Shown here one piece after another: positions 12,987-25,511 of a stretch of 64,000 bases of DNA. Below the pieces are notes generated by a model. It worked only from the letters and a program-made list of their open reading frames with translations. It did no database searches and was not told the DNA's origin. This DNA comes from Epichloe hybrida. Taxonomy: Eukaryota; Ascomycota; Sordariomycetes; Hypocreales; Clavicipitaceae. Each line of letters begins with the position of its first letter. The stretch's first letter is position 1. A program made the translations under genes and the position numbers. Location: assembly GCA_019022495.1 (NCBI GenBank), contig JAFEKR010000006.1, positions 186,001 to 250,000 on the forward strand, read 5' to 3'.

Positions 12987-13196
12987 TGTTATGGTCTAGC
13001 CCTAAGGGCTAATCGTGGGTGCCTGCGCCACCATACGGGTGATGTGCCTGATTCAATTGCACTATAGGCTAAATATCTTTCTAACCAAGGCTATATAAAT
13101 ACTTATAAAAGGATTAGATACTAACAAAGAAGCAAGATCTACTATTTTTTAGGTATAAACCTTGCACTTTGTTTACTTTCCTATAAAGTCATAACA
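12987..13196. mobile_element. Solo LTR (~210 bp)
   Basis: The segment starts TGTTATG and ends CATAACA, a perfect 7-bp terminal inverted repeat of the TG...CA type. A TATA-like CTATATAAATA lies at about 13,088 and an A/T-rich right half follows. No pol sequence lies on either side, so it is a solo LTR left by recombination. The flanking pentamers GCAAT and GGCAT do not match exactly, so a clean target-site duplication is not demonstrated. Unlike the window's ends, it is only mildly AT-rich. Confidence 0.65.
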
Positions 13197-14549
13197 GGCA
13201 TAAAAAAAGTATAAAGTGGCTGTCTTATATAAATTCACATGCAACTTGTACAGTGGGTGTACTTGTATGCAACGATAGTGCAAAGAGACAGACAGAGAGT
13301 CACGTGCGGAAAATACCTCGCGCACCTCGCGCACCTCGCGCCTAAACTTTTCCCATGTATACATGTAGAAATTTCCCAAGGCATTATTCGATATCGTAGG
13401 TTATTAGGAGGTCTTCATTAATTGGGCTAGAAAGGGTCTGGTTGTACTCCTCGTGGGTCGGCGGGCCGTCTCATTTAAGCACCGGCTGGCCAATCAGAGT
13501 GAAATCCTCAAAGTCCATCTGACTGCAGACAGCCTCGACCTAAAAAAACCAATTCGTTGGACCGCCCGAGGCCCGTATTGAAGCCCGTATTGAAAGGTAA
13601 CAGCGGGGATACCCCAGCGTGCACGGCACTGGTCACTGGTCTCTGGCAGTGGTCTCTGGCACTGGTCTCTGGCACTGGTCTCTGGCACTGGTCTCTGGCA
13701 CTGGTCTCTGGCACTGGTCTCTGGCACTGGTCTCTGGCATTTGACACTTGGCAGTTGGGAGTTGGCAGTTGCCACTTGGGAACGCAGGGCCGTCCCAACC
13801 TCTTGTGGCGTCCCAACCTCTCGTGGCGTCCAAAACTTCCATTTGGCCAGGTCTTTCTTTGTCTTGGAGAATTATCTTCTACGGACGTGACGTACTCCGT
13901 ACATGGCCATCCCCTTCCCTCTTGCCATCCGGCCCCTCCCCTCGAATGTGTCCGGCCGCATCGGTTCGCCCTTGTGTTTGCTCTTCTGCTGCGTTGCTTT
14001 CCCCCCGATGCTGTTGCCGTCTTTTGAATAATTAGACCCTCTGCTTTTACGGACGCCCCGCCTGGAATCGATTCCCGCCCACGACATCCCACCAGGGGAA
14101 AAAAAAAAAAACCCAGGTACCCGCCCCCTTTCCTCGAGCATCCACCACAACGGGAATCTCGGCGGGAGAACGCGTCGCGTACCCACCAGACGTCTCGACG
14201 GCTACGCACATCTTCCATCGCATCTGCCATCGACAGTGTGCTTCGATAGACTCGACAGACCTGAACCTGCCAAGGAAAACTTGAACAAAGAGAATCAGCT
14301 GCAGGCGATAGGTCTCTCGTCTGCGCTGAGTCTCATTGGTAAGACCTCCCACCATTCCCCTTTCTTACGTATGTACATACGGGCGACACCAGGGTATTTC
14401 GTGGGTCGACATTGCAGGGATAGGCCTTTGCTTGGGAGAGGCCATTCCATGCCAGCTCTCAACTGAGCCGTAACCCACGAGTCATCGTCGAAATCCTTCT
14501 TTGCCTGGGAGATTGTCCTCCCTCAACAAAATATTTTGCGGGCTAACTT
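13197..14549. other. Repeat-bearing upstream region of the 14,550 gene
   Basis: It holds a 9-bp repeat (ACCTCGCGC, three units, 13,315-13,342), the 13-bp minisatellite listed separately, a 17-bp duplication (13,792-13,831, CGTCCCAACCTC-type) and an A-run at about 14,098-14,110. A possible 5'-UTR intron starts GTAAGACC at about 14,339 and ends at the ATTGCAG near 14,417. The long antisense open frames here (up to 240 codons) come from the repeats and are not supported as genes. Confidence 0.5.
13627..13739. repeat. 13-bp minisatellite
   Basis: CACTGGTCTCTGG is repeated almost perfectly about eight to nine times; one early unit has CAG for CAC. The 13-bp period opens translation-free frames on both strands, which explains the long spurious open frames here. 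Confidence 0.95.
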
Positions 14550-17500
14550 ATGCATCCTCAATGTGGGCAGTCTTCTGCAAAGACGTCGCCATCTAACTTG
14601 CCCACCACTCCTGCTCCTGGTGCATCTGCACGGGAAGGCACTGGAGAACCTCGGTGTCAAATTTCATCGCCGAGTTCCCCAGCCTTGTCGACCGCGTCTA
14701 CAGCCGACGGCGAAGGAGAAGAAGAAGAAGACATCGAGTCGTCTCTGGTACTCCCCTCGCTCCCTGCGCCAAAACTTCCTAGCAGGGTTGCGCAACTACT
14801 CAGAACTCCACCCCCTGAGCTCGGCGAAGAGAATCATTTCGGCACTGCAAGCTGGGGCTCTCCTTATCCTCGAACCGATCGTAACCTCCGCCGGCAGAGT
14901 TTTAGTAGCGAGGCTTCAGACGACTCCCCCATCCACCATTTGAGCATCGACACCCCGTTTCTGCGCCAGCCAGGCGATAGTCCTACGCGGGAAGAGTCGC
15001 AGCCCACCATTAGTGCTGCTGCTACTGTCCTCGCCAACAGGGCTCGCAGACAGCATCGCGGTCTTACCGAGGACTGGATTCGAACGCACACCACTGGTGT
15101 TGTAAACGCCGAACCGCGTCATTGGTTTAGCGAAGGAAGCGATAGTGAGCACTCTTCATTGAGCGGCTCCGAATTGGCCTGGTTTGACGACGGAGACCCG
15201 CGCACTCCGAGGGCCGCCCAGACACCAAACCCCAGGTCGGAAAGATCGTCCCGTCACTCACGAGGACGATCAAGTCTTGAGACACTCAAGCCCGAATTGA
15301 TTCCCGACACGGCGGCTGGAAAGCGAGCGAACAAGATGCCGAACGTCGAGCTTCAGCAAACCTCAGAGGAGGCTGATGTTGCGAAAGACCAGCTTCTTGC
15401 AGTTGGGCCCTCATCTGCGCCCAACGCAACAGACATTCCCCAGAAGCAGGTTGAGGATTCCCCAAACGACAATGGAGAAGTCCAGCCACCGGGACCCCCC
15501 CTGAAAGGCGAGGAGAAACCATTACCCAAAGAATTTGTGATGACCTCACGAATCAAGAAGAAGGTGCCATGGAAAGGCAAGAACATTGTCATTTTGGTTC
15601 CCCGGGACGACGAACGTGGTCTCCCAGGAGGTGCACCCACTCCTCTCCGAGCTGAAGAGGTCGAAAGGATGTATGACTCTTGGAAGGAGCTTGGTTACAG
15701 CGTCGATGGGTTTGATCTGTTGGTAGACGGCTATCAACCTCCAGGCACATCTGACTCTCAGAGTCGCTTGGACTGGCCTACTACAAATGACATGGCCCAA
15801 GAGCGAACAAATTACAGCTACAAAGTTCTGTTGCCGGACTTGAATGGTATGATCTTTCTGATTATAGTGAGTTTTCTTTTGCAATACTGATTTGATGATG
15901 TAGCTTGGAAGAGGCAAATGGAAGAACTCCAAGAAGCGAAATTGCGAGCATTGGGTGTAGACGAGCCATCAGAACCTTCAATATCTCCATCCACCACCGT
16001 CCCGTCACGGCAGGCTTCCGCTCAGTATCCTTCACATCCATTTTCACCGCCGATCCCAACTTCTTCGGCTTCCAGTACCCATGGTCTCGCCGGGTTTCCA
16101 TTTCCTGCTGCACAGTTTCTCTCTGGCAGTTCCAGCCCTGGCGCATCTCCTGTGCCATTCGCTCCTGGGAAATTCAACCCTCGTCAGTCCATCTCACTCA
16201 CTGCTGGAAACTCTCCATTCCAGGGCTGGAACAATCAGGCTGGCATCCTGCAAGGCTTACATCGTACCGATTCACCGTTGGCAAACCTGAACGGAATTCT
16301 GTCTCCCCACTCACATCATGGACTCGATGGCGTTCAACAAATGGGCAGTCCAGCCTCTGGAATACACCAGCGACACCAGTCGCTGCAGTATTATCCGCAA
16401 CCAATGGCATCTATTGCGTCTCCGCGCCTCCAGGACGTGCGCGAGGATGACGAGGAGAACCTGAGCAAGAGCCCGTCAAAGACCCCCGAACCTGTCCAGC
16501 GCAACGGCGACCACCTTCAAGCTGAGATCGAAGGCGCCGAATATCACCTGGAAGAACAACTTCGCCACCAGCTTGAGCACGAAGATTACAACCCCCAATC
16601 CGCAGTAACAACAAAACCCTTCGCTCCCTTGCACAGCCGTGAAGCTTCTTCCCAGGGCCTCACCATCGCTGAGCGATTTGCCAACGAGCCTGGAAAGTCT
16701 TTGCAGTTGCATCATCCGCGACCTCAATCTCGCGGCCATTCCTTATCGCAGAATTTCTTCCGTGATCATGGTAGCAATCCAGAAATCGTCAATGAGAACA
16801 ACAATACATTGAGTTCTCTGAGGGAAGTAGCGGAGGCGAACAAGGATGACGGAGAAGCACAAGAGATTGAAACGAACCCTAGTAACCTCGGCACTCCTGT
16901 GCAGAATCTTGACCTGACGACAGCCGTTTGGCAACACCAAAAAACATCGTCTACTCTCAGCAACCCTTGGTCAGAACAACAACAGCCTGGAGCAAGCAGC
17001 GCAAAACACTCTAGCCATGGCAGTAAACCATCTTTCTCCAAGCTCAACGTGCAAGCCCCTGAATTCAAGTTGAACCCTGCCAGCACATTCGTTCCCGGCA
17101 TGTACAATTTTACCGGCAGCAGTGTGCGGCCTCCCGTCATCCAGCAGCCTGCTGGTGTCCAAACATGCGTCCGCGGCGAGCATTACAGAGACTTGAAGCC
17201 AGAATCGGAGAAGGTTTCAGAGCCTCAGCAGCCAACGAAATTGATGCCGCAGTCTGCGTTCTCCAAAATGCATGCCAGTGCCCCCTCATTCTCCCCTGGC
17301 CGAGGAGTCTTCAGCTTTTCGACATCCGGACCCAAGTTCCGTCCTGACGCTCCTGAATTCACCCCCTTCCAATCCATGGTTAGTGGCACTGGCGCTGGAC
17401 GTGGCCATACGGCTGGTCAAGATTCCATCTTTCATAACATTCGCATCACCGCCACCGATATTATGCGCCCAGTCAAGAAATCTAAGGCGATTCCCATCAT

Positions 17501-20500
17501 CAGACCTTCTAGCAGATCTTCCGTGATCTCTAACGCCGCGGAGGAGTCTCAGGACGGCTCAGACCGGCGTAATCTGATTGACGAATCCAGAGTGAAGCGT
17601 GCCAAGAGTGCAGCTCCTGATGGCGATGCTCTTCCCACATTTGCTGCGCGACCAGAAGAAGGAGAGCAGAAGGAAAAGGAAAAAGAAGAAGAGCAAGAAG
17701 AGCAAGAAGAAGAAGAAGAAGAAGGAGAAGGAGAAGAAGAAGACGTGGCCGACGAATCCGTTGTTGAAGTTGGCGTTGAGGCCGACAAAGAGGAGCCTCA
17801 TAGTGTTGTTGAGGATGGATCTTTGGACGATACAGAGCAAACTTTGCCAGTCGACACTTCTCTATCCTCCATCATCAACTCTGACCAGATTGATACAATG
17901 GCTACGACAGTTGCACCGTCAGAAGCATCTCCTGTTGGAACCACAACCAAGACTTTTGCACCTTTCAGCTTCGAGTCAAAGATTGAGCCACAGGCACCGT
18001 CACATGGTGGCAAGCGGTCTGAAGCCGACGAACGCAACTCGCTTTCTGCCGCTGCCGCGCCCTTTGTTCCAGTCAGCGCTTCGCCTACTTCTCAACCCAC
18101 CAAGGCCTCTGGAGATGACAAAGGGACAACAGAGCCTTCAGAAGAAGAGGCAACACTTCCTGAGCCAACACAAGCATCTCGTGTCAAGCTCACGCCCAAG
18201 CCTAGAGGTCTTGCTGCTTCGAGATATGCTCAACTCCAACCCCCTCAGAGAACCGAGATTCAACCGCCAGCTGTGATCCCATCGATCGAAAGTGAGCCTG
18301 CTGAGACCTCTTCGCAAGAAGCAGCACCTAGGGAAGAGCCATTGTCTGATGTTGGCGAGGTCCGCGAACCAACATTCGAGGACATCGATGCTGTCATGCA
18401 GCTGATGGAGACCAACCCCTCTAAGGGTGTTAACAAAACAACGGAGTCGTATCACTGGCAATCACAGTCCAACGATGCCCTCAATCTCGGCTTCACTGAG
18501 GATTTCCAGCCTCCCGTCGAAGAACTTTCCCGGGAAGGAATCAGTCTCACCCCTCGCCCATATGGTACTATTCCAGATGCCACTCCTTTGTCGAGCACTG
18601 AATTGGAGAATCCCTTCGTCGACCCTCCCATCAGCCCCCGATCACCTGAGCCTGTAAACGAATTTGGCGAACCTGAGATTGCTAGTGAACTTGCGAGTGA
18701 TTGGGATGGTGCTTTCACTGAGGATGAACATGAAAAGTTGGAGAACAGAGCTCAGTTCTTCGACGGTCGCGTCAACGAGGTTCTTGGCACTCTGCTTGCC
18801 TCCCGACTGGGTCCCCTTGAGAAGACTTTGAGCCTCATTCAAGATTCATTAACTTCCAATGCCGGTCGTAATTCGTCAACTCGCCGTGAGCTCCGCAGCG
18901 TTTCTGAAGAGGTTCAAGATAGCGATGCAGATGATGAAGATGAGGAGCCAGCTCCTCGGCGATCAACGAGCCCCCGCCGTGACCGCAAAATGGAGCAAAT
19001 TCGTTTGGCTGTGGCGGAGGCTCTAGCTGCGCATTACCGCAACCAGCCAGCCGTTTCCTCTTTGTCTGACCAAGAATCACAGGCGAATGGCGGGACCTAC
19101 GCCGCCGTTTTGAAGGCCTTGGAGGAAATCAGGAAACAGCTGACGGCAAGCCTTGAGACTGTCCCACAGGTAGACGATCCGAAGGGCAATGTGCGAGAGC
19201 GAGACATGCTTACCCCCGGACCCGAGGAGCACGCCCAACAAAAGATCTCTGAGCTTCAGGCTATGATGATGGACCTCGGCCAGCGACTGTCCAATGAGCA
19301 ACTCAAGTCGGATAAAGAGATTATGGAACGCCGCGCCGCGGAAGATGCTGCAGCTGAACTCAACCGTCAACTACAAGCTGCCGAGACTCGCGTCGAGGTG
19401 GAAATATTGAACCGCAGTGTCTACGACCAACGTGTTACTGATCTAGAGGAACGACTCAGGCTTCAGGAAGATAAGACCGAGGAAGAAGCCAAATCACGAC
19501 GCGCCGCGGAGGACAGATTGTCTGAAGTGCAGCGACTTCTGCAAATCTCTTCTGCAGACGAGAGCCGTCTTCGCGACTTGGTCGAGGACAAGGACGCGAA
19601 AATCAAGACCCTTGAGAAGCAAAGTGGCAAGAGTGCTATGCGCATAACTCTGCTGGAGGCTGCACAAGACAACTCAGCCCAGTCTCAGAGTGAAATGACC
19701 AACAAGTTCAACGCTTTGGAAGGAGACCTCAAAGCTGTTCGCCTAGACAACAATCACTGGCGCTCCGAGGCTGAACGAGCCGACGAAAATGCACGGCGCG
19801 CAGCTGGCGAGCTTGCTCACACACTCGACGAGAACAAGCATTTGCAGAAATCGCTCAACACTCTTAGGGCCCAGCTTGAGGAGAACGAGAGGCTCCGCGA
19901 GTCCTGGCGATCAAAATTCATGTCCCTTCAAGAAGACATCGCCAGGGCGGCTCGTGAGGTATCCGAGGAAGATGCCCGTCGCATCAAGCGAGACCAAGCG
20001 ATGCTGGCCAGACAGGAAGTCCTGGACGCCAGACTTCAAGCGGAAGCAAAGACGCGCGAGCGACTCGAGGTTGAAATGGAACGCTTGCAGGACAATGAGA
20101 GATCTGGTATGCGCGCCGCCAATGAATGCAAACGACTTGAGGCCCTGCTATGTGAACTCCGAACCGAAAATTATAAGCTTCAACAGGCGGCTGCGCGCTA
20201 CCAGCGCGAATTTGAGGAAGCGCGTGAATCTGGAGCGAGTGAAGTCAAGCGTACCCGGATTTCCATGCAGATTGAGATTGATGCAGCCAATAATCAAGTC
20301 AATGTCATCCGCGAAGAGCTGGAGGAACAGAACTCCAAACTACGTGCCGAATTGGACAACGTCAAACTCGAAGCCGACACCGCCAAGGCTCAGAACGAAA
20401 TGCTGCTCGAGGCTGCCCAAACCACCAAGGTTTCCGAGTTGGAAGCAGCGCGGCTCAAGCACCACAATGAGATTGAGGACATGCAGGCCAAATATGACCG

Positions 20501-21602
20501 CCAGATCAACAATGCTTCGGAAGATGCCTCACGCACTGAGCAGCAACTGCTTGAGCGACTCAGTCTCTCATCATCCAAGATTGAGCATCTCCAAGACCGA
20601 GTCCTGCATCTTACTGACAGGTTAGAAATCGCCAAGGAAGCTGCTGCCGCCGCAGCTCAAGCAGCAAAGGCTGCAGGCGTGGAGCCCGGCGCCGCTGCCA
20701 CCATCATCGCCCAGCCTAAACAGGTTGCCGAACCTCTCGATCTTCCAGAAAAGATCTCTCCCCAAGCCCTTCGGGAATCCATCATGGTCCTTCAGGAGCA
20801 ACTCCAAGCCCGCGAACAACGCATCGAGGAACTCGAGCACTCTCTGTCCAAGACCGACCCCGATGCTGCCTCCAAGATTTCAAAGCGCGACGACGAGATT
20901 AGCTGGTTGCGCGAACTCTTGGCTGTGAGGCACGGAGACCTCCAAGACATCATCACTGCCTTGTCCAGCGATGACTATGACCGTGACACCATCAAGGACG
21001 CGACCATCAGGCTCAAGGCCAACCTGCAGATGGAAGAGCAGGAGCGCGAGAGAGCAATGAATGGAGGGTCGGCCATCAGCTTGCCCAACATCGCCCAGAG
21101 CATCCAGGCCGCCACCCCTCGGGTTGCGCAGACAATCGGCCCCATTGCGGCGGCCTGGGGCAACTGGAGAAAGTCGAGTCAGCCGAGCTTTCGCACAATT
21201 TCCGGAGTCCTGAGCCCCCCTGCCTCTGGGAACAACGCCACGCCTTCTAAGAGCAGGACAAAGCCAGGGCCTCAAAGCAGTCTTCTGAGCGGTCTCTTGA
21301 CGCCTCCGGCCTCAGGTTTGCGCCAAACACCGACATCAGACGACCGGCCGCAGCCAACGGCTTTTGCCAGCACCGGCCGTCGTTACACTTCACAAGGAAG
21401 CAGCTCTCTGGGCCGCAATCGCGGAGAATCCAACAGCTCTCGAAGGTCAGATAAGCTGCCGGTCGCCCCGGACACCCCGCCGCCCCGTCACCAAGAGCGC
21501 AACCAGCAACCCAGAACACCGCCAATGATGCGCGAGAGTGGATACGATTCTGATGCTCAACCGGGCGACTTTGATGATGACGACTTTTTTGAAGAGGATT
21601 GA
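14550..21602 (+). CDS. Large PAM2-motif, coiled-coil scaffold-like protein (possible Upa2-like)
   Basis: Two exons (14,550-15,846; 15,904-21,602) with a 57-bp GTATGA...TGTAG intron encode 2,331 residues. The first third is disordered and Ser/Pro-rich; residues about 340-358 hold a conserved-looking PWKGKNIVILVPRDDERG block. Near 811-830 there are overlapping PAM2-like motifs, LNVQAPEF and LNPASTFVPG, and near 911 another, FRPDAPEFTPF; PAM2 motifs bind the MLLE domain of poly(A)-binding protein. An acidic Glu/Lys run spans about 1,018-1,046. A long heptad-rich coiled coil covers about 1,530-2,010 and a shorter one about 2,060-2,108. A WGNW motif lies near 2,181 before a Ser/Pro tail ending in an Asp/Glu cluster. 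PAM2 motifs plus a long coiled coil plus a Trp motif recall Ustilago Upa2, the endosomal mRNA-transport scaffold. Orthology is my inference; similar fungal proteins are often mislabelled myosin-like. Confidence 0.85.
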
Positions 21603-22728
21603 GCCTGGGCCTGATGTTTTCTTTGATCATGACTGACCGGCAGGTGAAGAAAACAAACTGGACCTTTTCTTTTGGGGTGACGTGGTGTGTGGTCTTGAGT
21701 CGAGAATAACCCAGACCTAATCATCCTACACGTAACATACAACGCTGCGCTACAAGCAACTCGTTGGTTCTTCTATTCTCACCTACTTTCCTTTGTCGTT
21801 ATGCTTTCAAGAAGAATGGCTGTCTTAAATCTTGCTTGCTAGTTTGAAGCACTTGCCTTGTTGTTGTTCAAGGACAAGACCGAATACCACCAGAATGCTA
21901 ATCTTGAACCCCTAGAAAGATACCCCCGGTTTGGATGATTTTCTGTTCCGCTATTGATGCGTTTGGTTTTGGTTTTCCCCTTTGCTCTTTTTTTTTGTTT
22001 CTGCTTCAAAAGCAGGGCACAATGTCACACGGAGCAACAGCTTCTTTTCTCAGATTGAATCAAACGAAAGAAGGCGTTGACCTGATCGTGGATATTGCCA
22101 GAGAGGGTCTGCAGAGAGGGGATGGATGGATGGACGGTGGAAGTAGTTTTTTTTTTTTTTTTTGCCAGGTCAAGTTCTAATTTTTACTATACCATTCTAT
22201 AGTGGGCCAGCCGCTTTTTTTTCTTTCTGGTGCCTTTATCGATCTTTTGTTTCCTATGTCACATTCTTTGGTTGTTCTCTTCATGCATAGCGTACGAGGG
22301 ACGGGGCCACTCTCTAGTAGAGAGGTGGTCTTTCCGGAAAATAGTTAATAATCCACTCAACTTGCAACTACACTACAGCTGCACCTTTCTCTGGCTATGA
22401 CGTGTGAATGTGGCTCACAAGAAACACCGCATGCTCAGCAATGAAAGTCAATTCACACATGTTTGTTTCGCCAAGGAGTATGTATGAATGGACTTGAGTG
22501 ATTTTTCTTCTTGTGTTTTCTCAGGGGGCGTCCAATAAGGGGAGCAATAAAAGGGGGGGTGTCTCATTCAGATTCCCTAACTGCATCTCACCTCCGAGGA
22601 GTATACCCAAAAAGTTACAAGCTTTATCGAGGCCAATGACAAAAGGGTGTGTATTCATAGTTGTATCATCACATGAACATGGCGACAGCAAGGAAAATCT
22701 CTTCTTCTCTTTTCCCACAGCGCGTCCT
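21603..22728. other. Convergent 3' flanks, no gene
   Basis: The region lies between the stop codons of the scaffold-like gene (plus) and the SRP receptor gene (minus). It contains T-rich runs (for example about 22,147-22,163) and a GGAT/GGATG patch near 22,120. Open frames here are short and unsupported. Confidence 0.55.
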
Positions 22729-24876
22729 CTAATTACTACTGAGCAGCTTCTCCACAGCCCACCTGACGCTGAAATTTCTCAAGTCAGAGTAGTGCTGTCC
22801 CACGCCTACGAACAGCACAGGGACGTTGGTGGCGTGAACGAGACTGACGAGCGTGCCGACCATGTCGCCGACGGTGTCGCACTTGGAGATGATGAAGCCG
22901 TCTAGGGAGCGGGCAGATCCAAAGGCGGCGTTGAAGTTGCGCGCTTGGGCGACGGAGTCTGTTCCCACGAGAGCCTGGGAGAGGAGCAGAGGTCGGTCAG
23001 TAACGTTAGTTTCGTGACCTGTGCTTATGGGATGGGGGGAAGTTGACGTACCTCGCCTACCATGAGGATCTTGTCTGGCTGGGCGAATTTGGCAAACTTC
23101 TCCAACGACGACATGAGTCGCTGGTCATTGTGTCTCCGGCCAGCGGTGTCAATGAGGACGACGTCGAAGCCTTGTTGGGCAGCGTGGGCGACGGCATCCT
23201 TGGCGACGGTGGCGGCGTCCTTGCCGTAGCCCTTTTGGTAGAGCTCTACTTGACCGCCTTCGCGGACCGTGAGTTCTTTGAGGTTGCGTGCGTGGACGGC
23301 AAGCTGCTCTACGGCGCCGGAGCGGAAGGTGTCGCCGGCGGCGATGAGAACCTTGTATTTGTTTTGGAGGAGGAAGAAGCAGATCTTGGAGAGGTTGGTG
23401 GACTTGCCAACGCCGTTGACGCCGACAATGGAGATGACGTAGGGACGGGGTTTGCGGAGGGATGTGACGGGGGGTGCGGCGATGGAGTCGATTTCGCGGA
23501 GGAGGTCGAGCGAGGAGGTGGGCGTGAGCATCTTGGTGAGGGAGGATTCCATGGCGGACTGGATCTTGGTGCTGATGGCTTCGAAGGATCCCGTCTTGAC
23601 ACCAATGAGTTCCTTCTCTACGCCTTCACAGAGACGGACGGCTGCTTCGCGGGCGACATTTTTGCGGAGCAAGTGCTCTTCCATGCCCTTCATGGCTTTG
23701 TCGAGATCTTCCTTGGTGAGTGTCTTGCCGCCCACGACGTTGCGGAACATGCCGCTGATGACGCTGACTCCGGAACCCAGGAGGCCCATTTTGGATTCCG
23801 ATTTGGCGGCGGCGGCGGCGGCCTTGTCTGCTTCGGCGGAGGCGAGAAGATGCTGGATCTCGTCACCGAGATCTTTGAGGACGAATTTGCCCTTGGTGAC
23901 GGTTCCCCATGTGGCGGAGTCGACGGCGTCGACAGCGCTGGATCGGCCGCGGGTCGTCTCAGCCTCCGAGTCGCTGGTGGGATTCGTCTGCGCAGAGTAG
24001 TCTAGGCGCAGGTCAGGATCAGCTTCGCCTGCAGTGCCGTCGTCGTTCCACGTACGGCCGACCTTTTTGGTGCCTTTCTTGGAAGCGGCTTTGGAGGACT
24101 CGTCGCCTGATGAGGCCGGGGCCGATGTGTTTTTCGCCTTGCGGGCTCGCCGCGACATTCTGGCAACAGGCCCGGCCTTGGCAACGAGGAGGTTGTTTGC
24201 GCTGGGGGTGGAAGGTCTCGATGTGTTCGGGGTAGTCACAGGACTGGAGTCGTTGGACGCGCCCTCGTCATGTAGGGCGTTGACATGGCGACCTCGGTAG
24301 TTGAGCCCCGGGGCGGCGGCGGGAACATGATTCGCGGATGCGCTTGTTGCTGCTGCAGGGGCTGTACTCGAGGCATCTAGCTCTTGTAGTTGTTGATCAA
24401 AGTAGTCATCGAAGCCGGTGCATTCGACGACAGTTGAGTGCGGTTTTGTGAGCTGCTCGCCGTAGAGTTTGACAAAGATGGTCGTAATGTTGTCGACGAG
24501 TTGATCAACCCAAGAAAGATGGAGCAGGGATCGATAGACAGCCTACGAGAAAAAGAGGATGGTCAATGTGGTTCTCTATCAACGAGGGAGAAAGGCGCAA
24601 GTGGTTGTTGCAAGACTCGTGGGGAAGGAAGACCGGACCTACCACAAAGATGATGCCGAGTTCCTTGACAACCGTCCACTTCAAGCTATGCTGGTCTTTC
24701 TTGTAGGCGGGATTCGTGGCGGCGGATTGCGGGTCCCTCAATGCTGGGCTGCCATTCTTTTCTTCAATGAAAGTGTCGACGATGAAATCATTGACAATGG
24801 AAGAGTTGGGGGCTGCATAAGTCCTCGACCACAGAACCACACCAGATGTGGTGATGATCTTGAAGGTGTCCAACAT
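22729..24876 (-). CDS. SRP101: Signal recognition particle receptor subunit alpha
   Basis: Exons in transcript order are 24,876-24,643, 24,542-23,052 and 22,974-22,729, with introns of 100 and 77 bp, encoding 656 residues. This SRP docking GTPase pairs with SRP54 at the ER membrane to deliver ribosome-nascent chains to the translocon. The N-terminal SRX-type domain (from MLDTFKIITTSG, about 1-150) binds the beta subunit. A charged, Lys/Ala-rich linker follows, then the N domain and the G domain with GVNGVGKST (about 450), AGDTFRSGA, DTAGR (about 543) and SKCD (about 604). The C-terminus ends RWAVEKLLSSN, close to the usual family end. The start was chosen because the family begins with this LDxF motif. 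It shares a 635-bp divergent promoter with YIF1. Function is highly certain. Confidence 0.96.
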
Positions 24877-25023
24877 GGTATGGTGGTGGGCTGGGCCGGG
24901 ACGGACAAGCCTTGGTTGGTGGACGGACGGACGAGCCTTGGTGAGGCGGCCACTCTTCGAAAGCCCACGCCCGGAAGCGGCTCACAGAGGCTCACAGAAG
25001 CTCTCGGTGCGAGTTTGGGTCAA

Positions 25024-25080
25024 GGAAGAAGAGGAGGAGGAGGAGGAGGAGGAGGAGGAGGAGGAGGAGGAGGAGGAGGG
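25024..25080. repeat. (GGA)n microsatellite
   Basis: An almost perfect GAG/GGA trinucleotide run of about 57 bp lies in the divergent promoter. It accounts for the Gly-, Glu- and Ser-homopolymer open frames nearby, which are not genes. Confidence 0.95.
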
Positions 25081-25191
25081 GGACAAGGGGGTGAACAAGG
25101 CCGAAGAAAAAGAAAGGATGATGATGGTCCAAGAGTCTGGAAGCTGCCAGGCGGGCCAAGACTTGCCAGACACACTGGCGTTCTGTGTTCT

Positions 25192-25232
25192 GCAGTCCCT
25201 GTAGTCCCTGTAGTCCCTGTAATCCCTGTAAT
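25192..25232. repeat. 10-bp minisatellite (GTCCCTGTAG type)
   Basis: Four units of a 10-bp repeat lie in the divergent promoter; the last two carry G-to-A. Confidence 0.9.
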
Positions 25233-25442
25233 GCGGGAGCTTCAGTTGGATCCATCCCCTGACGACTCTTGACGGGCTGGCCCAGGTTCCCCACTAAACC
25301 CCCTGCCGTCTTTGAAGCGACCACATTTCCTCATCTCATCCTCACTCACGGAACATCACGGACATCACGGACATCACATCACGGTGGTTCAAACAGGCCA
25401 TCCCGCTTGCACTCCCGTCGCAATCGACTGCTCTCCATCTGC

Positions 25443-25502
25443 CGCACACCACACCGCACACCACACCGCACACCACACCGCACACCACACCGCACACCAC
25501 AC
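25443..25502. repeat. 12-bp minisatellite (CGCACACCACAC)
   Basis: Five tandem units end within 10 bp of the YIF1 start codon, so the repeat probably lies in its 5' UTR. Confidence 0.93.
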
Positions 25503-25511
25503 GCCGACGCC

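Larger units (their letters stand above)
24877..25511. promoter_or_regulatory. Divergent promoter region between SRP receptor alpha and YIF1
   Basis: A 635-bp spacer separates two outward-facing secretory-pathway genes. It carries a GGA microsatellite (25,024-25,080), a 10-bp repeat (25,192-25,232), a 9-bp CACGGACAT repeat (about 25,353-25,380) and a 12-bp CGCACACCACAC repeat (25,443-25,502) that reaches the YIF1 start. No TATA box is obvious. Shared regulation is plausible but inferred. Confidence 0.6.

Noticed and set aside
13508..14230. 240-codon minus-strand open frame
   Set aside because: It is largely generated by the 13-bp minisatellite and GC-rich flanks, with no domain; other frames here are open too.
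23043..24005. 320-codon plus-strand frame
   Set aside because: It is antisense to the SRP receptor alpha coding exon, whose motifs are unmistakable.
24982..25204. Ser-, Glu- and Gly-homopolymer open frames
   Set aside because: They are translations of the GGA microsatellite in the divergent promoter.
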